From assembly GCA_032173965.1 (NCBI GenBank), contig CM063294.1:9600452-9664451 (forward strand): DNA of 64,000 nucleotides, given 5' to 3'. A program made the translations under genes and the position numbers. How positions within the stretch are numbered: position 1 is the first letter of the stretch; every line of letters starts with the position of its first letter. Below, piece after piece: positions 14,639 through 23,967 of this stretch. Under the pieces are notes generated by a model. The model was not told the DNA's origin. It saw nothing but the letters and a program-made list of their open reading frames with translations, and searched no databases. This stretch comes from Sitta carolinensis. Taxonomy: Eukaryota > Chordata > Aves > Passeriformes > Sittidae.

Positions 14639-14653
14639 CCGGAAGTGACGTCG
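14639..14653. promoter_or_regulatory. ETS plus CRE-like composite site upstream of FAF2
   Basis: CCGGAAGTGACGTCG joins an ETS core (CCGGAAGTG) to a CRE-like TGACGTCG, 37 bp upstream of the FAF2 ATG. ETS and CRE motifs close to the start site are typical of CpG-island promoters. Use by FAF2 is inferred from distance. Confidence 0.5.
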
Positions 14654-14805
14654 CCCGCCCACGCTTCCACCCCAGCCCCGCGCGGCGCGGCCAATGGCTG
14701 TTTATCGGCCGCCGCCGGAACTGCTGGGCCGCATTCCGGACAAATCCGAAGTGCTCTAGGGCCTGGCCGGAGATGCCCGAATCCCATCGGCGGCGGTGGC
14801 CGCTC

Positions 14806-14923
14806 TCGGGTGTCCCCGGCGGGCGCACGTTAAGTTCCGAAGTGTACCGAGCACCGCTCGGGTGTTCCCGGCGGACGCACGAGGAGTTCCGAAGCGTGCC
14901 AAGGGCTGCTCGGATGTTCCCGG
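14806..14923. repeat. 52-bp tandem repeat, about 2.2 copies, in the FAF2/CLTB promoter
   Basis: The string TCGGGTGT at 14806 recurs at 14858, and TCGGATGT appears at 14910, a constant 52-bp step. Shared blocks include cccggcgg, cgcacg, agttccgaag and the start of the third copy (gttcccgg). The copies differ by point changes only. Confidence 0.8.
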
Positions 14924-15460
14924 AACAGGCCGGGGATGAGGGGGCAGCCTGTTGCTGTGGGAGGGGGCCCTGAGCCCAAGGGAGGGGATATGACCCGAAG
15001 ACCCCCTGGAGCTGGCTGTGTTCCCGTCACCGCGGGGGCTGCCGGACGCCGGATGGGTCCTGCCCGCTACCTTCGGTCCCGCCGGGTGGGTCCTGCCCGG
15101 CACCCCTCGTCCCGCTGGGCCGCCCGTGCGCCGGGCCCAAGATGGCGGCGGCCGCTAAGATGGAGGAGGCTGTGAGGGGCCCCCACTCCCACCCGCAGCT
15201 ACGAGCACCCGCGTGAGGGGTCGGCGCAGCGGGACTGCGGCTACTCGAGCCCCGGGGGAGGCAGGCGGGCAGCGCCGGCTCCCCGTGCCCGCTGCGGCTG
15301 GGGGGAGGCGGGATGCGCCGGCGGGCCCGCCCCGGCGCTGATGTCAGCGCGGCTGCTCCGCCCGGCGCCGCAGTGACAGCGCCAGCTCCGCCCGGACGCA
15401 GTCGGGCCCAGCCCAGGCGAGCCGCGCAGCCGGACCGGGAGCGGCGCGGGCGGGCCGGTC

Positions 15461-18400
15461 ATGGCCGACGACTTCGGCTTCTTTTCCTCATCTGAGGGCG
15501 CTGGCGCCGAGGAGGACCCGGCCGCCGCCTTTCTGGCTCAGCAGGAGAGCGAGATCGCGGGCATCGAGAACGATGAGGGTTTCGGGCCGACCGATGGCGA
15601 GGCGGCCGCCGCCCCAGGCGGGCAGTCGGCCCCGCCGGAACAGGGTGAGCACGCCCGCGGGGGCCGCCCGGCAGCGCTGCCGCTGGCTACGGGCGGGCTC
15701 CCGACCTCGTGGGGTAACGCACGGCTGTGCCCCCTTCTGCCCCGAAGGCAGGGAAGGGTCCTCCGGACCGCGTCCACGCGGGGCTGGGGTCCCCAGGGGA
15801 TGCACAGCATCCCCGGTGGGTGATGGGGTCTGTTCTGCACTTCATGGGCTGGAGGAGGGGTGACCCTGTGGGCCAGGCTGGCATCCTAGCAAGGGTTGTT
15901 TGGGCCTCTGCTTGTAACCAAAGGGCTTCTCGAACCTCGGGGATATGGGGTGAATATTGAGCTGGGATGTGCCAGCTATGGGGCGATTTCTTCCCCTTGT
16001 GCTCAGGCTGAGTTTCCCGGGTTGGCTGGACTCCCGACTCCATGTTTCAGTGCTCCCAGCTATGGCACTGTAAAAGGCATCCAGGCGGCACTGAGGAGCT
16101 ATGACAGCCTTGTCACTGTCCCCACAGACAGGAGAGCCCTTTGGGATGCAAAATGGAAGACATTGCCATTGGGAATGTTGTGGTACCAGGCCCTGCAGGT
16201 AGAATGTGCTAATTCTGATCTCTTGCCTCCAGTCTGCAGCGGTTCTGGCGTCTGCTCTCTGTATGGACATTGGGGCACTGTTGCCAGAGGGCTCTGACTC
16301 CTTCCCCTAACCCAGCCCTACAGGGTCTCCTCATGCTGCCTGTGGAGCAGTGCTTTGAGAGCTTTACTCACAGGGCCATGGAGGCAGATCTGGGCCTGGA
16401 GAGGTGTTGACAGCCACAGTGATAAATGCAGTCAGACAGGCTGGAGCTGGGTGTAGTCGTGGGGGTGAGCACTTTGGGGACAGTGCTGGCCTGAGCTGCA
16501 CTGTGTTTGTGCCTGCAGCTGGCTGGCCAGAAGAAGCCCTGTGGTCACTGGGGAAAGCTCAGGGCCTGGAGTGTGACTCCTTCAAAGCTTCTCTCCTGGC
16601 AACACAAAGCCTCCTGCCTGGGCTGGCTTTGTGCCCCAGGCGTGCAGCTCTCTGGGGCTGTGGGGGCAGATGGGTGCCTCATTACCAACACTCACCTTGC
16701 AGCTCCTCCCAGGTGGGCTCCCAAGGACCTCAGTTTGTAGGCATGCCCTCCTGTCCTGGTGGAGCACAAGGAGTGTTTCCATGGGCTGCGTCCCTGGAGA
16801 GCTGCCTCAGCACTTGGCCGGTAGCTCTTGGATCAGCTGTGTCCATCAGCAACCTCTGCAGGTTGGGGTTGATCAGATTGTCTTTCTGTAGTCAGAGCAG
16901 CAGCCTGTGTCAGTCTTGTGCTGAAGCAGTTTCCCTAACCTTCAGATAAGATTAAACACCAGTGAAAACACCATAAAGGCATAAATGCTTGCAGAAGTTT
17001 GTGTGGGAGAGTGAGAGGTGCTCACTGAATCCCACCAAGGACAGGATACCGTGGGGGTGTTGTGCATGGGTGTGCTGGGCTGAAAAAGGCACAGACAAAC
17101 TCCCAGGAACCAATCTGATGTAGTTTTCTGAACACCAGCCCCTCTGGAATCACCTGCAGCTGCCATAGTTGTGTTTTTCCTTCTCCCTTCTTTTTTCTTG
17201 AGCAGGTTTCCAGAATGGAGGAGCCACTGTCAATGGAGATGTCTTTCAGGTGAGAGCTCAGCCTTTTGCTGGCCCAGGGCCACTAAGGGAGATTGGGTGG
17301 GTTTGGGGCCAGCATCCTGCTGCTCTGCCCCCAGCATTGACTGGAGTTTGCTATCCAGCTGCAGAACAGCTACGGTGCTCCTGGAAAGGTCCGGGTCTCT
17401 TGTTGGAGTCCTGGCTGCTCCATTCTCTTTGAAGAGAAGATGTGTCCCACCTGCCATGACCTGCCCCACATCTGTTTGCAGGTGGCTTATGCCATGAAGG
17501 AGTGCCTGGGCCCTAAGAGCAGGTGACAAATCATCCATTCCCCAAGAAGCCCCCTCTCTCCAGCCTGGATAGCTTCTGGAGGCCTCTGGGGCAGGCAGGA
17601 GCATCTCTTGACAGAGGTCAGAGCCAGGATAGTGCTGCCATGGGACTTGGATCTCCCATGAAAACTACCTGCCCTGTGGCCAGGGGTGTTTCAAGGAGAC
17701 CCACCTGGATCTCAGATCCCTTTGGGAGCCTGAAGCCCACCTCTGCTGTCAGCAGTGGGGTATATGCACTGCCCATGGCTGGTTTACAGGATGATAATCG
17801 CATCAGGAATGGGACAGACTTAATTAGATTGAGACTCTTGGAAGAAAGCTGTAATCCCATTGCTAAGCTTGGTGTCAGACTGGGCATCTGGCCAGTGGAA
17901 GGTGTTAGGGGAGGTGCTGGGCCTGGTGGCGCCCTCAGCTCAGACGTGAGGGAAACAACACAGTCCTGGAGCTGCCTGGGCCCCAGTGAGGGCCAGGGAA
18001 TCCCTGGGGAGCAGTTCCAAGGCCAGTGTCTGCCCTGTGCAGTGGGGCTGCCCAGAGGATACAGTGGCAGCGAGCAGCAAGTCAAAGAGGGAAGGCTTTA
18101 GGTGACAGGGCCTGAGGCTGGGACAGCAGCTTGAGCAGCACTGTGGGAACACTGTCCCACATGTCCAAAGCTGTCACCCTTCCTACCTCCAATCTTGGCT
18201 TATCCGTGCTGAGAGTGTGGAGTCCTGACTGCTGCCAGCCCTTGGAGGTGGCTGGGCTGGGCTCTTGGAAACGCTTGCTGATGGGGAGGTGCTCATGTGC
18301 TACAGGAGTCCAACGGCCCCACAGATGCCTACGCAGCCATAGCCAAGGCCGACCGGCTGACCCAGGAACCCGAGAGCATCCGCAAGTGGAGGGAGGAGCA

Positions 18401-19871
18401 GAAGAAGCGCCTGGAGGAGCTGGGTGAGACCCAAGGCCATGTGTAGTCCCCTGTGCTTGTGGCACCCTGTGACATGGCATTCAAGGCCCTTGGGTTCCCT
18501 CACCTCTTGGTGACCCTGCTAAAGATCTGCTATCCTTGGGGCAGTGGTGCCTTTTGACCAGTGTTGGTGGGGACTGTGGACAGGTCTGAGGGGCTGCAGC
18601 TGTCCTGCCTGCTGAGGGGCTGCCCAGCACACCCAGCAGGTGCCAGTGTGGCTGATGGGCTCTGTCTCACTTGGGCCTTAGATGCGGCATCAAAGGTGAC
18701 TGAGCAGGAATGGCGTGAGAAGGCCAAGAAGGACCTGGAGGAATGGAACCTGCGTCAGAATGAGCAGATGGAGAAGAATCGAGCAAACAACAGGTATGTT
18801 GGGGTCAGCATGGCCAAGAAGACTGTCTGCCTTCTTGGGATGTTTGAGGGCCTCTTATCCCACAGTGGGGCCCAGCCCTGCAGGGACAAATCCTTGCCAA
18901 GAAAGGGGAGAGACCCCAGGTCTTGGAGTGGCTCCAGTGGTTGTGCACAGCCGCTCTGGCTGGAACCATACTGGGATCTTGGTGCTTCCTGCCCCTGCAT
19001 GGGGCTTGCAGGGGGGCAGGGTTGGGCTCCAGGTTCTCCTGGTGTGCTGCAGTGTGTGGGTCACTCTTTGGGAGGACTAACCCCCTCTGTTCTCTCTTTC
19101 TAACCCTCTGCCTGCCTGTCGCTCCGCTCCGCTCTCTCTCTCTCTGTGCCTGGGGCTAGGATCGCTGATAAAGCCTTTTACCAGCAGCCGGACGCCGATA
19201 TCATTGGCTACGTGTATGTGCCCCTTACAGACCATCTCCTGCCCTGCAGGCTCTGGGGATCCCAGCCCCAGCACTGCCTGCCCAGCCAAGGGAAGGGGGG
19301 ATGCTGGGAGGTACTGGGCTCTGGTGAGGAACCAGAGGGAGGGTGAGGCAGCTGAGTATCTCCAAATGGTGGAGTTTTAGGAGATGAGTGGAGCTCCTGG
19401 AAATGCCTCTGTGGGAGCTGGTTGAAGATGCAAAGCTGTGGGCTCTTATGCCTTTTTGGGGATGGTTCTGGGGAGTAAAGTCTTGGGAGCAGGCACTCCT
19501 GCACCCCTGGATGATTGATGTTTTGGGTGAGTGCAGCCAAAGGCAGACTTGAGCAACGCGTGTCTCTGGGTCCCAGAGGACACTCAGCTCATCAGCTAGA
19601 GTAAAGGGACAGAAAGCAGGGACACAAGGGTTTCTAAGACAGAGGGAGGAGTCTCCTTGAAAAGGGGTCTACCAGTGACAACCCTCAATGTCTTTGCAGG
19701 GCCTCGGAGGAAGCATTCCTGAAGGAGTCCAAGGAGGAGACCCCAGGCTCTGAGTGGGAGAAGGTGGCCCAGCTGTGTGATTTCAACCCCAAGAGCAGCA
19801 AGCAGAGCAAGGATGTCTCGCGGATGCGCTCGGTGCTCATCTCCCTCAAACAGACGCCCCTGTCCCGTTAG
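15461..19871 (+). CDS. CLTB: Clathrin light chain B, six coding exons including the neuronal cassette
   Basis: CLTB binds the hub and proximal leg of clathrin heavy chain and regulates coat assembly on vesicles. Coding exons: 15461-15644, 17206-17249, 18306-18423, 18682-18793, 19160-19213, 19700-19871 (684 nt, 227 aa; human long form 229 by recall). Visible parts: MADDFGFF start; the strongly conserved acidic segment around EEDPAAAFLAQQESEIAGI and on to DEGF (about 17-42), the HIP1/HIP1R-binding consensus; a central heavy-chain-binding helix from about SIRKWREEQKKRLEEL through EEWNLRQNEQMEKN; and the conserved C-terminal tail SLKQTPLSR. All donors and acceptors are GT-AG with matching phase. 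Exon 2 is only 44 nt. Confidence 0.97.
19091..19146 (+). promoter_or_regulatory. CLTB: CU-rich tract before the CLTB neuronal exon (candidate PTBP site)
   Basis: The intron just upstream of the 54-nt cassette contains tctctctttct and, nearer the exon, an uninterrupted ctctctctctctct run. An unusually purine-containing spacer (gtgcctggggctag) then leads to the 3' splice site at 19159. UCUCU repeats are the classic binding motif of the splicing repressor PTBP1, which silences neuronal exons in non-neural cells. Binding is inferred. Confidence 0.5.
19160..19213 (+). other. CLTB: Neuron-specific cassette exon of CLTB (18 residues)
   Basis: This exon is exactly 54 nt. Skipping it joins AG of exon 4 to G of exon 6, which keeps the frame as R-A-S-E-E. 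Inclusion adds 18 residues beginning IADKAFYQQ and ending IIGYV. It matches the neuronal insert known for mammalian light chain b and resembles the homologous insert of light chain a. The donor is GT within TACGT|GTATGT. Confidence 0.85.
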
Positions 19872-20230
19872 CTGTGCCTGGCACAGCCGGGAGCACAGCG
19901 GGCACGGCTGGGCTCACCGAGCCGGGCAGCTTCAGGGCTGGCCCAGGAAGGGCCTCCCACTGCCTGCTCCCTGATCTGCGCCTCGGCTGTGCTCGAGTCA
20001 CTGGTTGTATAACTCTCCCCATAGTTTTCCTTTGCTTAAAAGGTGCATTGGTCTCTTTTTACACTTATTTATAAATCACTGTGGCATTTCCCCGGGAAGC
20101 GGCGCTGGGTGGCAGAGCTGAGTTGGTGGGGAAGCCCCAGCCCAGGCTCTTCAGGAGGTTGTGTCTGAGGGCCTCCCTAAATGAGCAGGGAATATCCCAT
20201 CCTGTGTTCCCACTTCAGCCCTGTGCTGGG

Positions 20231-20236
20231 AATAAA
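20231..20236 (+). terminator. CLTB: Proximal poly(A) signal of CLTB
   Basis: AATAAA lies 360 bases after the CLTB stop codon. It would give a 3' UTR of about 380 bases. Confidence 0.5.
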
Positions 20237-21691
20237 CCTGCCTGCAGCTGTCCTGGCACCCCATGTCCAGGCCTCAGTCCTAGCCCTGAGGCAGGGATCC
20301 CTCAGGGATCCTGGGCTGCTGTCTGCCTTTCCCATGGGATTTAGAGCAGAGCTGGAGCAGGATTGGGAAGGTGGAGAAACAGCCCTGGCTTGGCTCCACA
20401 CTGCTGTGTCCTGCAGGGAGCATGGCACTGCCAGACTGGCAGGGACTGAGGAATGTGAGTACAGGCACACAGGTTGCGCCTGGACTGCCGGCAGCTGCCC
20501 CAAGCCCATCAGTACTCTGCCCAGCCTGGCTATGCCCCCAAAAATTGGTGGGGCTTCAGTGTCCACGTCCCATCCATCCTGCAGTGCTGGCATCACAGTG
20601 GTGCAAGTCACTGGGAAGGGACTATGGGGGGAGTGTGCAGGATGTCTCCTGTCCTTCCCTCATGAACACCAGCAGTTGGGAATGTGGGATTCTTGGCTTT
20701 GAGGGATCCTTGGCTTTGCTCTGCTCCTTCTCTTGCTACCAGAATGGGAGATGGAGGCTGTTGCAAGGAAGGAGGTAGGAAGGTCCAGCTGCTGTGGGGC
20801 AGGTCAAGCCCCCTGGCTTCATAACCCAGGGGCCCAGAGCAGGGTTGGGCAGAGTTCTGGGGCTTGTACTGTCCCTGAGAACAACCTGTACATCTGTCAG
20901 CAGTTGCTCTGCCCGCCTGGATTTGCCCACCCAAGGCAGTGTAGGGAGATGCGTCTGTCCTGCTCCCTGCTCGAACTTTCTCTCCTTTGCTTGGCAGGGA
21001 TGGCACCAGTCCTGGGAACCTGCACAACTCCCGGGTAGCAGGAGAAGGGGCAGCCTTGAGCTGGTGCCCTGGGTCTGTCCTGTTGAGGGCTTGGAAAAGG
21101 CTTGCAGTAGCTTGAGGGGATGTAGAGCAGAGCCCACAAAACATTCACTTGAGCCCCTCTGCAGAGCCCTGCTCAGCTGGAAATCAAGTGTGCAGAGCTC
21201 TCCTGCCCCTGCACCTGTGGCTCCAAGGCCAGAATGTCTCCAGTCTTGCTACTGCAGCTGTGGGGGGTGCTGGGGCACCCATCAGGGGCATGATCTCACC
21301 AGTGGGCTGGGAAGGTAAACGGGTTTGTAGGGAATCGCTCGGTGTTGTGTGCTGGGACTGTGCCCCCTGCCCATAGGGCTGATTGTTCCTGCCTGGCCCC
21401 CTGAGCTCCAGCATGCGTAGGCAGCTCTGCTGTGCTGCAGGTCCTGGGGACTCGGCTGCCTGCCTCAGCCTTTCATTGCAGAGCAGCAGGAAGCACCCCT
21501 GGCTACTTGTGGGGGGCAGCGTGCCCCCCCCTGTGCTCTGTCCCTCCAGCCCCTGCAGGCAGCTGGGCCCCTGGGTCCTCCAGCTGCCACGTGCTCTGTG
21601 TCAGGCTGCGGCAGCTCTCGGGGAGCCGTGCCCACAGCTGCTCTACATCCCCTCGGCTTTGGTATCTGTGACTGTCCAAATTACCTGTTAC

Positions 21692-21697
21692 AATAAA
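21692..21697 (+). terminator. CLTB: Distal poly(A) signal of CLTB
   Basis: A second AATAAA lies in a CAATAAACC context, followed by a T/G-rich stretch (ctgttgtctttctgcgtttgg) typical of a downstream element. It would give a 3' UTR of about 1.85 kb. No gene lies between the two signals, so alternative polyadenylation is possible. Confidence 0.45.
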
Positions 21698-21719
21698 CCG
21701 ACATCTCCAATCCTACAGG

Positions 21720-22790
21720 GCACTGTTGTCTTTCTGCGTTTGGGATGCACGCTGTGTTTAGAAGAACCCACAAGCATGAAGCTGCCTGTGGAAAGGCTGG
21801 GGCTGGAGGAGAAACATCCTACAGGAAAAAGGAGGAGTGAGGGGAAGGCCGGAGGGTTTGTATTCGGATGGCGCCAAAGCAGTGGCAGCAGGACCCAGGG
21901 CTTGGCTCTGTCCCCAAGGAGCAGCAAGCTCCAGCTTGTCCAAACAGGCTGAGTGCTCCCCTGTCCACTGCACCCTTCTCCAGCTGCCAATGGATTGTAC
22001 TCGTGGATCTGCCCACCTGCTACTCCTCACACCCCTGCCCCAACCTGGCTGGGCTGGAAGTGGCAGTGAGGCAGCCAAAAGCAGTTTTCTGTGGGAAAGA
22101 TGTCCTGTGCAGGCAGCTGGAGAGGGAAGACAGGCCCTGGGCTCCCCAGTGCTGAGGTGGAGCTCACCCTGCTCTCCTTGCCGAGGCCCACCAGCATGAT
22201 TCCCTGGAGACGACAATCCAGGTGCTAGTTTATAGAAAGAGGGTTTACTCCCAGCCCATCCTTTTAAGGACTCGGCACAGGCACCAATTCACAGAATAAC
22301 ATCTGGAAACAGCCCAGACTGCTTGGTGAGGTGCTTCAGCACAGGCAGAGGTGTCTGTGCCCCTTCCCCTGCAGGTACAAGCTGCTGCAGCCACAGTGCA
22401 ATGAACACAGACTGCGGCCCCATGTCCTCCCAGCTCTATGGCCCTGGCATGGGAGAGCGAAGCCTTGTGGACAACCAAACCCCCTGGTAAAAAAGCCAGC
22501 AGTGGGACCACGTTTGTCAGGACACAGGCAGTACGGATCCCTCAGGGGAGAAGGTGTTGTTGACTCGCCAGCAAGAACAGCTGAAGCAGCAGCACATCCC
22601 AGAGAACACAGCCAGACCCCATTTCAGAAATGTGAGTTCTCTGCTTGTTTTCGCAGGGAGTTTCATGTCTCGTTTCTCCTTGCATCACCGCAGCTTCAAG
22701 GCAGCCATGCCCACTCCCTTTTCTCCCTGCACTGTTTACTGTTGTGGCTTCTCAGTGCTCTGCAATCCAGTATCAGTCACAATCTTGCTG
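21720..22790. other. Intergenic sequence between CLTB and HIGD2A
   Basis: This is convergent intergenic DNA. Both strands hold only unsupported open frames. I see no repeat family, RNA gene or splice-linked exon. Confidence 0.4.
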
Positions 22791-22797
22791 CAATTCA

Positions 22798-22803
22798 CTT
22801 TAT
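22798..22803 (-). terminator. HIGD2A: Possible poly(A) signal of HIGD2A
   Basis: The plus strand reads TTTATT, an AATAAA on minus about 490 bases past the HIGD2A stop. It is the clearest hexamer I could find downstream. A non-canonical signal nearer the stop cannot be excluded. Confidence 0.35.
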
Positions 22804-23295
22804 TACTCACCAGTTTCAATTGAACAGGTCACACAACCTCGCAAACTGCCTCCTCTGCTGCCTAGGGACTCTGTCCTGCCAGGACCAAGTCCTAAGCAGT
22901 GGTTCCTTCCTCATGGGCAGCTCATTTCTCAAATGCTGGTCACTGCCTGACTACAACCACACCTCAGACCACAACCAAGACGACAATTTTATCAGCCTGT
23001 GACAGCATCAAGCAGGGACAAGAAGTCTGGCAGGGGTGGTGACCCTTAGTAACATGCCGCCTCAGTGCAGCAGGAGGGTGAGCTTTTGGAGAAACAAAAA
23101 AAATAAAATGCCACGGCCCAAACTACGTGTTAATCACTGAGTGTATTCACCCCATTTCCAGTGCTCCAGAGCTGGCTCCACTGAGACAGCACAAGTCTCC
23201 CAGAAAACTCCATCTGCAGCCAGGATCCACCCTGCCAGCCGGGAGAACTGCTGGTAGACGCTTGCCCGGGGCTGCAGCTTCGCTCTTGTCCGGTG

Positions 23296-23785
23296 TCACT
23301 GTCGGGATTTGATAGCCGTGGCCACCATGCCCCCCAGCAGGGCGGCGAAGGTGAAGCCCTGGGCTAGGACACGCGCCCGCATCATCAGCTGGGAGCGCCG
23401 AGTGTTGCCTTTCTTGAAGCAGATAATTCCGTAGGCCAGGACACCGACGGTGCACAGGCAGCCTGCGGGGAAGGACGGGGCCTGTGAGGCGCGGCTTCCC
23501 CAGGCCTGGGCGCTCCGGGCCGGTTCCACCGCAGCCCCAAACCCGAGCAGCACCTCCGCGGGCGGCAGCCGGCCCGGGGCTGAGGGACCGGCCCCTCACC
23601 AGCGACCATCGCCCCGACCCGCGCCCCTCACTCAGCCTCCCGTCCCGCCCACCCCCCGCCCCACCCTCACCGAGGGGCACCAGGGGATTCTCGCGGGTCT
23701 TGCGCATGAACTTCTCCGTGAATCCCTCATCATGGAACGTGGGCAGCGCGCCGGGCTCCAGCGGCGGGGGCGGCCCAGCCGCCAT
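23296..23785 (-). CDS. HIGD2A: HIG1 domain family member 2A, two coding exons
   Basis: HIGD2A is an inner mitochondrial membrane protein that helps assemble cytochrome c oxidase and respiratory supercomplexes. Coding exons: 23785-23671 and 23462-23296 (282 nt, 93 aa; human about 106, with a longer N-terminus). The short proline-rich N-terminus is followed by EKFMRKTRENPLVPLG, which leads into the HIG1 domain. Two hydrophobic helices are visible (about CLCTVGVLAYGIICF and GFTFAALLGGMVATA). They flank the family motif Q-x3-R-x-R-x3-Q, seen here as QLMMRARVLAQ. The intron is only 208 bp. The gene is head-to-head with NOP16. Confidence 0.95.
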
Positions 23786-23843
23786 GGCCAAGGTGACAAC
23801 AACGGCCCTTTCCGGCTGCCGTAGTCGCCCCCTCCGGGGCAGT

Positions 23844-23862
23844 GCATGCCGGGGGTTGCAGT
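23844..23862 (-). promoter_or_regulatory. SBS-like (ZNF143/THAP11) motif, HIGD2A side
   Basis: On the minus strand this reads ACTGCAACCCCCGGCATGC. It matches the recalled SBS consensus ACTACAATTCCCAGCATGC at both conserved ends (ACT-CA and GCATGC), with changes in the middle. Confidence 0.5.
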
Positions 23863-23901
23863 CCGGCGCGCACACGAATCGTGCGGCGCTGCTGTCTCGG
23901 A

Positions 23902-23920
23902 ACTACACTTCCCGTGGTGC
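23902..23920 (+). promoter_or_regulatory. SBS-like (ZNF143/THAP11) motif, NOP16 side
   Basis: ACTACACTTCCCGTGGTGC agrees with the SBS consensus at ACTACA, TTCCC and the final TGC. It lies 48 bp upstream of the NOP16 ATG. Confidence 0.55.
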
Positions 23921-23967
23921 CCCGAGGCGCGGGCGGCAGCCCCGTGGGCAGCGCGCGTGTGTCCGCC

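Larger units (their letters stand above)
14603..15460. promoter_or_regulatory. Divergent CpG-island promoter of FAF2 and CLTB
   Basis: The 858 bp between the FAF2 and CLTB start codons are CpG-dense and read away in both directions. The side near FAF2 carries an ETS/CRE composite. The side near CLTB has a perfect AAGATGGCGGC match to the YY1 consensus near 15139-15149. No clear TATA box is seen, as expected for housekeeping promoters. The middle holds a 52-bp tandem repeat. The assignment rests on base composition and position. Confidence 0.7.
23786..23967. promoter_or_regulatory. Bidirectional promoter of HIGD2A and NOP16
   Basis: Only 182 bp separate the two start codons, and the interval is CpG-rich and TATA-less. 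It contains two ZNF143/THAP11-like (SBS) elements in opposite orientation, annotated separately, which fits transcription in both directions. Confidence 0.8.

Noticed and set aside
14603..14662. 20-residue N-terminal extension of FAF2
   Set aside because: The upstream in-frame codon is GTG and lies in the ETS/CRE promoter element; the conserved MAAPEER start fits.
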